DNA of 64,000 bases from Colius striatus (taxonomy: Eukaryota; Chordata; Aves; Coliiformes; Coliidae), in contig NC_084781.1 of NCBI RefSeq assembly GCF_028858725.1, forward strand, positions 1,434,513 through 1,498,512. Direction: 5' to 3'. Shown here one piece after another: positions 50,244 to 61,919 of the stretch. Every line of letters starts with the position of its first letter. The stretch's first letter is position 1. The notes beneath the pieces were generated by a model. It saw only the letters and a program-made list of their open reading frames with translations, was not told where the DNA came from and did not search any database. The position numbers and the translations under genes are program-made.

Positions 50244-50345
50244 CATCCAGTCCAGAGCAGGACCACCTAGAGCAGACCACACAACAACTCATCCATTTGA
50301 GCTCGGAATGTCTCCAGAGAAGACTCCACAACCCACCTGAGCAGT
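50244..50345 (-). mobile_element. Degenerate CR1 LINE fragment (type B) next to KCNJ5 exon 2
   Basis: It reads TCATCCAGTCCAGAGCAGGA, CCTAGAGCAGACCACACA and GGAATGTCTCCAGAGAAG, matching the minus strand of the type B copies with many changes. It ends 66 bp before the exon 2 acceptor. Confidence 0.75.
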
Positions 50346-50352
50346 TTGGTGA

Positions 50353-51378
<1,026 letters not shown>

Positions 51379-51451
51379 TAATCAGCTTTAGTTTTGAGGG
51401 GAGGGAAGGGGAAAAGTGGAGTGCAGCCTGGGATTTGTGACCTCCTCCGTG

Positions 51452-51769
51452 GTTCCAAATGCATCCAGGGTGGGTGTGAGGAGGCTGGAGCCAGGCTGTG
51501 CTCAGGGATGGCCAAGGACAGGACAATGGGGACAAGCTGGAACTGAAGAGGTTCCAAAGCAACACATGGAAGAATTTCTTCCCTGTTGAGGTGAGGGAGC
51601 ACTGGCAGGGGCTGCCCAGATGGGCTGTGGAGGCTCCTTCTCTGGAGACATCCCAACCCAGCTGGATGAGTCCCTGTGTGCCCTGCTCTAGGTGCTGCTG
51701 CTCTGGCAGGGGGCTGCACTGGATGAGCTCTGCAGGTCCCTCCCAACCCCTGAGGTTCTGTGATTGTGT
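51452..51769 (+). mobile_element. CR1 LINE 3' region (type B) in KCNJ5 intron 2
   Basis: It starts TTCCAAATGCATCCAGGGTG, the same junction as part of the 8.8-9.4 kb copy, and runs to TCCCAACCCCTGAGGTTCTG and TGATTGTGTGG. It begins about 94 bp after the exon 2 donor. Confidence 0.92.
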
Positions 51770-54593
51770 GGTTAAGATTTTACTGTCAGTGTCACCTGGA
51801 CAGAGAACACCTAGGGATGTCTCCTTCTCCTTGTCCTTGACTGGTTCAGGTTACCTGTGAACAAAATTGATCTCAGTCTTTCCCCCTGTCCCCTCTGCCT
51901 TACAAATTGGCTCTAACCGTGCTCTTTGGGGTATTGCTGTGGTGTTGGGTTTTAATGGAGTGCCCAGGTATTACTTCATCCCATGAAACAATAGATGCTG
52001 AAGGACTTGAACCTGCGTTTTCAAAAGGATCTCAAAGAGGTTTCAGCCTAGGATGAGCACCCAGAGGTATCAGCACCCTGTCTCACTCAGCCTGGCCCTT
52101 CCTCACTGTTAATATCATCCCCTTCTTGACATTTGTCCTCATTAATCTCCTGACAGCCAGGTATAAAGGCACAGCCTCTCAAATTCCTCCATCCCAGACC
52201 ATTTGCTCTTTAAGACAGCTCTTTAGAGAGCAGTTCTCCAGGATCTCCCTTCAGTCAGTAGGTGAGCAGCAGGAGCTGCCTTTTCCAGACACAGCCCATG
52301 GCAGGTTCTGTGTGGACTGCACTAGGTTGCAGTACTGGGCTGCAGAAGTGGGATTCCTTTTGGCATTACTAGGCAAAGATCCCATCCCAGCAGAGGACTG
52401 TAGAGATGTTGCAAAAGAAAGAGTGGGTGGGAAAGACTATCAAAGGCAAAGCTTTGTAATGGAAGCTTCTTTCATAGCCTAAACATTGACTAGACACTGG
52501 AACCTCCTCATCTGAGACTGGAATACCATTCCTCGTGGGTCCAAAGCCTCTTTCCTCATCACACAGTCACACAAGCTAATTCTACTTGAACAGCTCCAGC
52601 ACTGCCTTCCTCTGAGGAAAGCTCAGCCTCTGCTAAACACATGTGAGAGGAAGTCATTATCAATAACAACCTCCAAATGAAAAGCATGGCATAGGAACAA
52701 TCTCGCTTTACAAATGGGCTCCTCTCCCAGAGGGATTGTCCAGGCCAGTGTGTAATGTTATTAAGGAGCATACATCTGTGGAAATGAATTCTCCTCCTCT
52801 CAGGAGACCCAAACTGCATCTAGAGGAGGCAGTTTGTACTGAAGGTAGAGCAGAGCAGCCCTTGGATGCTGCTGTTGGCTGATTCAGAGGCTGAGACGGT
52901 TCTCTGAGTGACACAGGAGTTGCAGTTGGTGTTTTCCTGCTTTCCTCTCCTGTCATCAATGGTAAAGCCATTTGGGGGGATATTAATCCTTCCCTCCACA
53001 CCTTAAAACCTGCTCCAAGCAAACTGTTCAGGCTCTTTTCCTTCCTGTCATATTATTCAAGCCCCATCTGCTTGGGAATGGTATCACTTACTTGCAGGGT
53101 GACTCCTGTTAAATCATGCCACTGTTCCAAGCTTGGTCAGGTCCAGGGCAGGATTAAAAACACAACAGATCATTTGTCCCCTTAGTGAGTAAATATTAGC
53201 AACCACCATCCCCATGTTCAGAGGCTGGAGGGGTGAGCAGATGCTGCTGTGTTCATGAGGGGTGAGGGAGTGCTGTGTCCTGTCTCAGAGGTGGCTCAGC
53301 CCTGGGGCTGGCAGGAGTCAAAATGAATGGCAGCTCCTTCCAGCCAACAGCAAAATGCTGTGATTGCACCTTGTGTTGAAAAGGCAGCTTGTATTTCTTC
53401 AGCAGGTGGTAGGAAAGCAGGTCAGAGTGGTGCCTGGCAACCTCCAAGTGACTAAAGGAGTGTTAAGTGTAATGCTCCTGACTAAAGCCATGAATGTTGG
53501 TCACTGGAGAGCATCTTTAGAACTGGTTCCAGTAGCTTTAAGCAAACCTCACACACATTTCAGTTGCAATGTTGTCATCTCCTCTCCCACAAGTAACTCC
53601 TTCCTGGCATTTAACTTTCATGCTGATGGCAAACAGTTCCAAATGGCAAGTGCAGAATTCATTCTGAAGAGTCAGAACCCTTCAAGCCTTTGGGATGGGC
53701 TTTTATTCTCCCTTGCAAAAGGAAACGTTGGGGTTTGAAGCAATGGGTTTGAAGTAAAAGGTTAAATAACAACACCCTGAAGAAGAGCAAGAAATGTAGC
53801 AGCCAGTCTGAAATGCAGAATACCCTTTGTATTATCCTAGTGAGAGCTCTCCAGGGACTCACTGCTGCTCTACTTGCTAACCCCCAAAGCCAGAAAGCCC
53901 CCTGACATGGTCCTTCCAATCAGCATTTTAGTGTGGTTTGACACACTGTGACACCAGGAGAGGTTACAAAAGTACCAGAAGGAGTCGAAGTTTCTGGGCC
54001 AGGTCTGTTGCTGAAGTGAAATGACCACTGTAAAGACCAAATCCATCTGGATGACAAGTGTTCTGCCTTGCAGGGCTGCTTTGTGGGCAGCCTGGATGCA
54101 GCAGCATCACTCCCAGTGCCTGAAGTGCTCAAAGAGATCACTTTAGGGAGCTAATTCTCTTGGGCCTTATCTCAAAGGGACACTTGTCAAGATCAGCTCA
54201 CCCAAATCTGACCTGGAGTAAGAGGGAAGAAAGTGAAGGTGGGCAAAAGCTGGAAGCACTTTGGCTTTCACTGCTTCTCTGCTTCCCACAGGGGCAACAC
54301 AATAGGTTTGGGATGTTAATGGCCAAGCCTCTTGCCCTTACTCTCCTGCTCCTGAGTTGAAGGCAGTGTGTGAAGTGAGGCTGCTGGAGGAAAGCAGTGG
54401 AGAGTCAGACTCCCCCCCTTTATCCCCCATTGCATGTGCATGTGAAATCAGCTGGGTTATGATGAAGAATTTGGCTGATTCAATTAGAGAACATTGGAGT
54501 GTCCAATTTATTCAGGTTTCCTTCCTGTAAGCCATTGCTCCATGTGGTGACTCAGCCTGTGTGTATCTTACTCTGGCACATCATTTGAAGAAG
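51770..54593. other. Unique intronic DNA
   Basis: About 2.8 kb of KCNJ5 intron 2 without recognised repeats or exons. Confidence 0.45.
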
Positions 54594-54830
54594 CTCTTCT
54601 CTCTCTTCTCTTCTCTTCTCTTCTCTTCTCTTCTCTTCTCTTCTCTTCTCTTCTCTTCTCTTCTCTTCTCTTCTCTTCTCTTCTCTTCCCTTCCCTTCCC
54701 TTCCCTTCCCTTCCCTCCTCTCCTCTCCTCTCCTCTCCTCTCCTCTCCTCTCCTCTCCTCTCCTCTCCTCTCCTCTCCTCTCCTCTCCTCTCCTCTCCTC
54801 CTCCTCTCCTCTCCTCTCCTCTCCTCTCCT
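54594..54830 (+). repeat. Pyrimidine pentanucleotide tract in KCNJ5 intron 2
   Basis: A 237-bp stretch with no purine on the plus strand. It is ordered in blocks: (TTCTC)n, then (TTCCC)n from about 54686, then (CTCCT)n from about 54716. The plus strand is the KCNJ5 sense strand, so the intron RNA would carry an unbroken polypyrimidine run. Confidence 0.95.
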
Positions 54831-57432
54831 GTTACTTTACTCTTGGTCCCTCACTGCTTTCCTTCACCTCTCCTTCCCACCACCATTGCACAAGCCACAA
54901 GAGCCAGTCCAGTTGCCTAATTAACCCAGTCCCTAAATGAAGCCCTGATAGGCACAGGTATTTCTGCCTTAGGACCTGTGTGATGAAAAGGGGTTTAATC
55001 CCTCCCCCTGTCCCTGTGAGGCAGCAGCTTTGGTTATCCACCTTCACAGGGGACACAGGAGCATCCCCTAACTGCAAATACAATCAGTCAGTCACAGCAT
55101 AAGGCACCCTGAAGTGAAGCATCATTTCCATGAGAGGACAAAGGAATGGGCAATCCCTCAGTGGGGTTTAGGTTGTCTCCTTTTGGTTTGCATTTTGCAT
55201 CTAAGTAAATGGAAGGACCTTGCAGAACTGTTCCAGAGCCTGCTGATAGCATTACAGGAGAGACACACATCCCAAGGCATTCTTTCCATGAGCTGGGTGG
55301 ATGCTGGCAGGCTGCTCATCTTGGCTGCTTCTGCCCTCACTATAAAGACCTTTGCAAGGGGTCTAAGGTTAGAAGGTGTGAGCTTTGCCTGCTAGAGCCA
55401 TGGCAATGTGTGTTTTCCCTCTCTCCATTTGCAGTGCCTGGGAGCTTTTGCAAAGCCTGGAGAGCATTCAGAGAAATTAAAACCCTATTACTCTCCCCCT
55501 GGCATAAAAATCAAAGCAAGTGGAGCCCAGACATGTCCTTCTCTAAAGCAGACAAGCACCAATAATTGGAGAGCCATACTCCTACCTTCTAATCTCCCTT
55601 TTCAAATTGGAGGGATATTGACTTTTTGGAGGTTCCACTGTTCCTTGGCCTAATTAACACAATGGGACTAATAGATTTTATAACTCTCCACTTGCTGATG
55701 CTAATCTAAAGACATGAATTGCTTCATTAGAGTGACAGAGCTTCCCAGTTTTAGAACTAGACTCCTTGCCATCCTCACTAACTTCCACCCAGGCTGTCAC
55801 CACAGCCCTGAGTCTATCAGTTCTCTGCTCTCTGCTGGAGCTCAGCTCAAGGAGGAGACTTTTTCCACAGCTTTAGTGCAAGGGGAGAAGTCACCCTGAG
55901 TGCAACAACCTTTCAGAGAAGTGAAACCACTCCCAGTGTCTGTGGTTGAACTGCTGGCAACAGGCAGCATCCACAGGACAGGCTGCCAGCAGATAATCAC
56001 TGAGCTGCCTGGCATTTCAATGAGGACAGTTAATTTTAGGCTGGTGGATGAGTGTTGTCTTGACAGCCCCAGGGGTTGGGATGTCTCTGCCTGCTCAGAA
56101 AGCCTGTGCAGCAGTGCTGGGAGGTTGAGCTGGAGTGTTTATGTGATCAAACTTGAAGCCTCTGGGGCAAATGTTGGTGGGCTGGTGGGTGATGCCTTGC
56201 CCTCTCCCATTAAACTGCCAGCCTCTAACAGTGTCTCTGACTAAACTATCCACCCTCCAACAGCTGGAGAGAGCCTGCTGGCTCATCCCCAGCTAACCAA
56301 GCAGCTGCAAAGGCTGCAGATTTGGCCTGTGATGATGAAGAAGCTGGTAACCTGTGTGTACACAAGGCCTGGAAGCCAAGAGCAGCCTCCACTTATCCTG
56401 GCAGAGACCCTCTGCTCCAGTTGCATAATGCACAGCAGCACAGAAAGCAAGCTCCTCACTGATGTGCCATCAAGTACCTGCTTGTTGTCAGCACTCATTA
56501 AGCTTCTTTTGGCTCCTGTAAAATGTCAGCTGCTTGATCCCAGCTGATTTCCATGACAGTGCCTGACTGGTAGAGTTCTTTGACACACGAGTCTTTCCTC
56601 AGCCACTCTTGTTCTCCTGTGTCATGACTTGGTTTCATACACACACCAACATCTTTGGTAGCTTTTCATCTGCTGGGAATCAGAAATGAGCCATTCAAGC
56701 AGCCCTGGCCTCCTTAAACAGCAACATGCAGCAGCTCTGCTGGGTGATCCATGATGTGGTGACTCCAGCTAGCACCCAACAAACCCACCTCTTAGCATTC
56801 TGCTGCAATGAAATGAGCTTTAAAACTCTGGGGAAAGTTTCTTGCAGAGCTCCAAACCTTTGTGCAGAGCCCTCAGCCACATCTGGGAGATCTCAGTCCA
56901 AGCCAACTGCTCTGCTCACATACAAGTGGCCAGTGGCTGCATCCATGTGCTCTTATTAAAAGTAATGCTTATTGTTTCCACACCTCTTCTGCCATCCTCC
57001 TTCTTTTGCAGTTACAGAGGCAATAATTAGCAAGGGACATTACAGCTGCATTAATTAACCAGGCTGGAGAGCACAGGGCAGGCTGCAAAGCAGGCTCTTC
57101 ATGGCATTTGAGGCAGACACAATGCTGTTGTTTACTGGGGGATGCAGGAGTTGCCAAGCAGTATGTCCCCACTCAATTAAAACACCACTGCACATGTGCT
57201 GAAAGGGAATATTTGAATGGGATTATAGAGCAATTACAAGTTGTCTTATTGTGCTGGGCTCTGCATACCCCTGGGGTTCCAGAAAGCAGCTACTGCAGGA
57301 GGCTGGCAGTGTGCAGTATGAGCCTGCTGAAAGCTTTCTATTGTTCCTTCCTTGTAATTGAATCCTTACAGCAGGAGGTGCCTGTGACTGTCTCTGGAGT
57401 TCAGGTTCACTGTCAGGTACTGCTTTAGGGAA
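54831..57432. other. Unique intronic DNA
   Basis: About 2.6 kb of KCNJ5 intron 2. No repeat family or coding exon recognised. Confidence 0.45.
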
Positions 57433-58190
57433 GGGGATACTTCAGGCTCTCATACTAAGGCAGGAGTTCCCTTGGGGTGCCTCAGCCCCCCACATTTAGC
57501 AGGGTCACCCCATTGTGCAGGAGATCCCTTGGGGTGCCTCAGCCCCCCACATTTAGCAGGGACACCCCATTGTGCAGGAGATCCCTTGGGGAAGGGGATA
57601 CTTCAGGCTCTCATACTAAGGCAGGAGTCTCCTTGGGATGCCTCAGCCCCCCACATTTAGCAGGGACACCCCATTGTGCAGGAGTTCCCCTGGGATGCCT
57701 CAGCCCCCCACATTTAGCAGGGACACCCCATTGTGCAGGAGTTCCCTTGGGGTGCCTCAGCCCCCCACATTTAGCAGGGACACCCCATTGTGCAGGAGTT
57801 CCCCTGGGATGCCTCAGCCCCCCACATTTAGCAGGGACACCCCATTGTGCAGGAGTTCCCTTGGGGTGCCTCAGCCCCCCACATTTAGCAGGGACACCCC
57901 ATAGTGCAGGAGATCCCTTGGGATGCCTCAGCCCCCCATATTTAGCAGGGACACCCCATTGTGCAGGGGTTCCCTTAGGGAAGGGGATTCTTCAGGCTCT
58001 CATACTAAAGCAGGAGTTCCCTTGAGGTGCCTCAGCCCCTCACATTTAGCAAGGACACCCCATTGTGCAGGAGATCCCCTGGGATTCCTTAGCCCCCCAT
58101 ATTTGGCAGGGACACCCCATTGTGCAGGAGTCTCCTTGGGATGCCTCAGCCCCCACATTTAGCAGGGGCACCCCATTGTGTCTTTGGGGG
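57433..58190. repeat. 57-bp minisatellite with a 47-bp spacer unit, KCNJ5 intron 2
   Basis: Eleven 57-bp units begin at CCTCAGCCCCCCACATTTAG or close variants: 57480, 57537, 57641, 57698, 57755, 57812, 57869, 57926, 58030, 58087 and 58144. A second element of about 47 bp (AAGGGGATACTTCAGGCTCT, CATACTAAGGCAGGAG) precedes the first unit and recurs before 57641 and 58030. The pattern is spacer, two units, spacer, six units, spacer, three units. The spacer gives 104-bp steps at 57537-57641 and 57926-58030. Open frames across it are a by-product of 57 being divisible by three. Confidence 0.95.
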
Positions 58191-58362
58191 CTTCTACATG
58201 AGATCTGAATGCAGCACATGAGAGGGCAGGACATTGAGCTGCTCTTTGATGAAAGATGAAGCAGTCTTCACCTCAAGGATGGAGGAGTCCAAGGCAGGTG
58301 ATGCTGCACTTTGAAGTGTCACCATATTGCCAGGGGGTGATCTCTGTGCTGCCTTGGACTCA

Positions 58363-58503
58363 TTTGGAGGCTCCTTCCTTGGAGGGCTTCAAAACCCACC
58401 TGAACACGTTCCTGTGTGACCTGATCTAGGTGGGAGCTGCTCCTGCAGGGGGGTTGCACTGGATGAGCTCTAAAGGTCCCTCCCAACCCCACCATTCTAT
58501 GAC
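58363..58503 (+). mobile_element. CR1 LINE 3' fragment (type A) in KCNJ5 intron 2
   Basis: It carries GGAGGCTCCTTCCTTGGAGG, GATCTAGGTGGGAGCTGC and TCCCTCCCAACCCCACCATT, ending CTATGAC. Confidence 0.9.
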
Positions 58504-59802
58504 AAAGCAACAGCTGATGGCCTTCAGAAGAGAAGCTGTCCCTCAGCAGAGCTTCTCCTCAAGGTAAAAAACTCACTTGAGGTAGTTTTCTCCTTCCATG
58601 CCTCTGTTTTTCATAGCAGCCTCTGTTCTTGCTGGTTCCTTCCAGGCCAGGAAGCAGCAACACTCCAACACTGTGACTAACTCTGTACATGTTGTTCCTG
58701 CCCAGAAGCAAATACTCCAGCAGATCTTCTTGGTTGGGGACAAAAAACAACGTGGCTTTTTAGTCTGTGCTGCAGAACTGGACATTTCTGTGTTGCATGT
58801 GTCACCCTGGCCCTCTTTCCCCCTTCTAAGAACCAAAAGCTACTCGTATACCTGTGGCCTGACAGCTTTAAACTAAGGCTCAAGGCCAGCTTACAGGAGA
58901 ACTTGCTTGGGTGGGTGACTTTTCATGGCCTGTAGCAATGGTGAGAAGCAAATATTCCTCCCAAAGGTGATTTTTGGGTTGTTTAAGGGAAGTTTTCTGA
59001 TTACTCTGAGATTCCAGGCACGTGATGAGAGCACATGGGATGCTCATCCCTGGAGCATCTCACACTGATGGGTTTTTTTCCCCCCTATGCATGGTTTACC
59101 CTGGGTTACAGGGTTTAGTATTGGCCAGGAACTGGATGAAGTGCATGGTTTGAATGTTTTCCAGTCCAGAGGAAGGCTTTGTGAGGTCAGGTGTGCCATA
59201 TTCCACTCAAATCCAACACCATAACAGAACTAGGAGAGGCAGGAGGCAAATACTTGGAGGAGGAATCAGCCTTGACATTGGCAGGTGACACTGAACAAGA
59301 AGCTTTGCAGAGCAAGGGGGAAGCATCCAGTGACCAAATGGTCTCAAAGTAAATAAGCTGAGATCCTTGGGGCTGAGAAGGATGAGCTTGAGGGGAGTGT
59401 GGTGGTGTGAGCTTTGCTGCTTGCTTGCCCCATACCCCTTTGAGCCCTGTGGGTTGGGATCTAGGGGGGACACACTGTGGGAGAGTTGGATGTTGTTGTA
59501 AGCATCATTGTTGTTGGCTCATCAGAAGTGCTGGTAGCATCAGCCATGCAAGAGCAAGGTGAGGAACAGTGTGAAGCTGCTGCTTAGTGGTGCCCAGGCT
59601 TCAGGAAAGAGGCTGAAGACATGGTGAGGGATCCATCCCTTGCAGAGCTCAGCTTGGTCATGAGGCTTATAAAGCAAAGACCTTTGTGTCCCAGAGCAAC
59701 CAGGTGTGGAGAATAACATGAAAGTGCTTTTAGATGGAAGGAGTTGGTTGGATGAGCATGGGGAGGATGCTTTGCATTTAACAGCCCTCTGTTTCTACCC
59801 AG
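58504..59802. other. Last part of KCNJ5 intron 2
   Basis: About 1.3 kb with no recognised repeat. It ends in the pyrimidine-rich acceptor CTCTGTTTCTACCCAG. Confidence 0.6.
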
Positions 59803-60152
59803 GGATGACTTGCCAGGCTCGCAGCTCCTACATGGACACCGAGGTGCTGTGGGGACATCGCTTCACTCCTGTCCTCACCTTGGAGAAGGACTTTTATGAG
59901 GTTGATTACAACAGCTTCCACAGCACTTATGAGACCAACACTCCTGTGTGCTGTGCCAAGGAGCTGGCTGAGTCTCGCAGGGAAGGGCAGCTCCTGGGTC
60001 AGCTCTCCTGTGCCACCCTCCTGAGTGGAGGCAGAGAAGCAGAGGCAGCAAAAGGGGAAGAAGAAGAGGAAGAGGAAGGAGAGGAAGAAAGCAGGGAGCC
60101 AGCAGCATTCAATGGGACAGCAGGAGAAGTGCAAGATGATATGCCTGTATAA
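59803..60152 (+). CDS. KCNJ5: Kir3.4 (GIRK4), exon 3 with stop codon
   Basis: The exon completes codon 314 (G|GG, Gly) and encodes residues 315-429, giving a 429-aa protein against 419 in human. It starts [20 protein letters not shown], the end of the cytoplasmic Kir beta-sandwich and the G-beta-gamma sensitive loop, followed by the conserved YETNTP and CCAKELAE segments. The tail from about residue 375 diverges: a run of glutamates (seven E, G, three E) and an end in DDMPV. The stop is TAA at 60150-60152. Reading upstream of 59803 in the same frame is possible but intronic, since the protein match begins exactly at the acceptor. Confidence 0.96.
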
Positions 60153-60560
60153 CAAACTGCTGGGCTGGACCTTGGTACTGGGAGACTGTGGCTTGGCAAG
60201 CCAGGGAGAGCTGAGACTTCTGCCTCACTGCACAGCACCGTGCCTCAGTTTCCCCTCCCCTTTTATCTATACCCTGAGGCTCTAAGCTTTGCACCCACCT
60301 GCAAAGGGTTTGAATCCCTTCCTGGACAAGGCTCACTAAGTATCATCACTGTTCCAAATGGAAATCCCCACCACTGGTTTGTTTCAAGAGGGTGTTTCAT
60401 TGCACCCCCAGAACTCTTCTCCCCCTTGAGAGGGTGTTTTAAAGAAGCCCAGAATGTCTCATCTCAGTATGAAGAATGTGGTTTCATACCTTCACTTAAT
60501 TTGTGAGTCAATTGTGTAGCCATTGCTGAATTAAAAGAAGAAGGGGGGGAAGAAAAGCCT
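60153..60560 (+). other. KCNJ5: KCNJ5 3' UTR with ATTAAA polyadenylation signal
   Basis: The first polyadenylation hexamer after the stop is ATTAAA at 60530-60535, giving a 3' UTR of roughly 400 nt. An AATAAA follows at 60873-60878 and could serve a longer form. Which one is used cannot be told from the sequence. Confidence 0.55.
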
Positions 60561-61086
60561 CTCTGGTGTGTACTGAAGTGGTGTTTTTTTACCTGTGCTG
60601 GGTTTCATGAAGAGCTTTTAGCCTTTTCCTCCAGGATCACAGCCATGGTGATTTCTTTGCTGGGATTGAGGCCAGCTTTCCCTGCAAACCTTTCACATGT
60701 TTACCCCATCTTTGTGGCTGGTGGTGTGCTCCTCTCCCCACCATTTGTGTGCTCTTCTCCTGGGATCACCACCACATTTTGGAGGCTGTCCATGCCCAAG
60801 TTTAGATCTTGTCTCTAGTGAAGGGCTTTTCCTGGCCTGGATGTCCCAGTTGCAGTTCCAGATGACGAGAAGAATAAACCAGCTGCAAACTACCTTCTTT
60901 TTTCCCCCCTCAAAATGGCACTTCTGGAAGAAGAACAGAATGTGCAGGAGTTCCTCTGTTCATCAGAAGGGCTGTATGTACATCTATGAAATATAGCTTG
61001 TGGTAGGGATGGACTGAGGTGCACACTTCAGGCTCTGAAAGATGGGGCTTGCCTCTTGATGGAAATGGAAAGCAAGGGTGTTGCTG

Positions 61087-61863
61087 ACATGCAAAGAAAG
61101 AAGAGAGGATACTCTCTACAGGGCTCAGAGTTCCTGTTGAATTAGAGACTTGATTCAACAGGAGCAAAGGTTTGCAGGTGCCTCAGTGTGAGGCCAGGGA
61201 GAAGGAGCTTGGAAAATGGCCCTAGATTGCAGCTGATTATTTCTTCTTCTTCTTTCTTCTTCTTCTTTCTTCTTCTTCTTTCTTCTTCTTCTTTCTCTTT
61301 CTCTCTCTTTCTCTCTCTTTCTCTCTCTTTCTCTCTCTTTCTCTCTCTTTCTCTCTCTTTCTCTCTCTTTCTCTCTCTTTCTCTCTCTTTCTCTCTCCTT
61401 CTCTCTCCTTCTCTCTCCTTCTCTCTCCTTCTTCCTTCCTCCTTCTTCCTTCCTTCTTCCTTCCTTCTTCCTTCCTTCTTCCTTCCTTCTTCCTTCCTTC
61501 TTCCTTCCTCCTTCTTCCTCCTTCTTCCTCCTTCTTCCTCCTTCTTCCTTCCTTCCTTCCTTCCTTCCTTCCTTCCTTCCTTCCTTCCTTTCTCCTTCTT
61601 CCTTCTTCTTCCTTCTTCTTCCTTCTTCTTCCTTCTTCTTCCTTCTTCTTCCTTCTTCTTCCTTCTTCTTCCTCCTCCTTCCTCCTCCTTCCTCCTCCTT
61701 CCTCCTCCTTCCTCCTCCTTCCTCCTTCCTCCTCCTCCTTCCTCCTCCTTCTTCCTTCCTTCTTCTTCCTTCCTTCTTCTTCCTTCCTTCTTCTTCCTTC
61801 CTTCTTCTTCCTTCCTTCTTCTCTCTTCTCCCCCTTTCTTCTCTTTCACAGTCCTTACCCTCC
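61087..61863 (+). repeat. Duplicated segment, copy 1, carrying the long pyrimidine tract
   Basis: Left part AAGAGAGGATACTCTCTACA, GGGCTCAGAGTTCCTGTTGA, TTCAACAGGAGCAAAGG and AAGGAGCTTGGAAAATGGCC; right part CCCCTTTCTTCTCTTTCACA then GTCCTTACCCTCCA. The same parts, in the same order, recur from 61920 to 62742. In this copy the left and right parts are separated by about 600 bp of pyrimidine. Confidence 0.88.
61240..61847 (+). repeat. 608-bp uninterrupted pyrimidine tract
   Basis: No purine occurs on the plus strand for about 608 bp. Blocks follow one another: (TTCTTCTTC)n, (CTCTCTTT)n, (CTCTCCTT)n, (TTCC)n mixed with TTC units, (CTTCTTC)n, (CCTCCTCCTT)n and (TTCTTCCTTCC)n. The tract lies about 1.1 kb beyond the KCNJ5 stop. 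Mirror-like homopyrimidine DNA of this length can form triplex structure. Confidence 0.97.
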
Positions 61864-61919
61864 AGAGAGAACCTAACCATGTTCCAGCAGCCCCACAGCC
61901 ATTTATTGCCACACAAACA

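Noticed and set aside
57477-58025. A 182-codon repetitive open frame
   Set aside because: It follows the 57-bp minisatellite in KCNJ5 intron 2, with no start context or splice sites that would place it in a transcript.
57433-58190. Regular repeat-spacer pattern resembling a CRISPR array
   Set aside because: The units are contiguous and the spacers are the same sequence each time, in an intron of an animal gene; it is a minisatellite.
59706-59802. In-frame coding extension upstream of KCNJ5 exon 3
   Set aside because: The Kir3.4 match begins exactly after the acceptor at 59801-59802, and the split Gly codon joins perfectly to exon 2.
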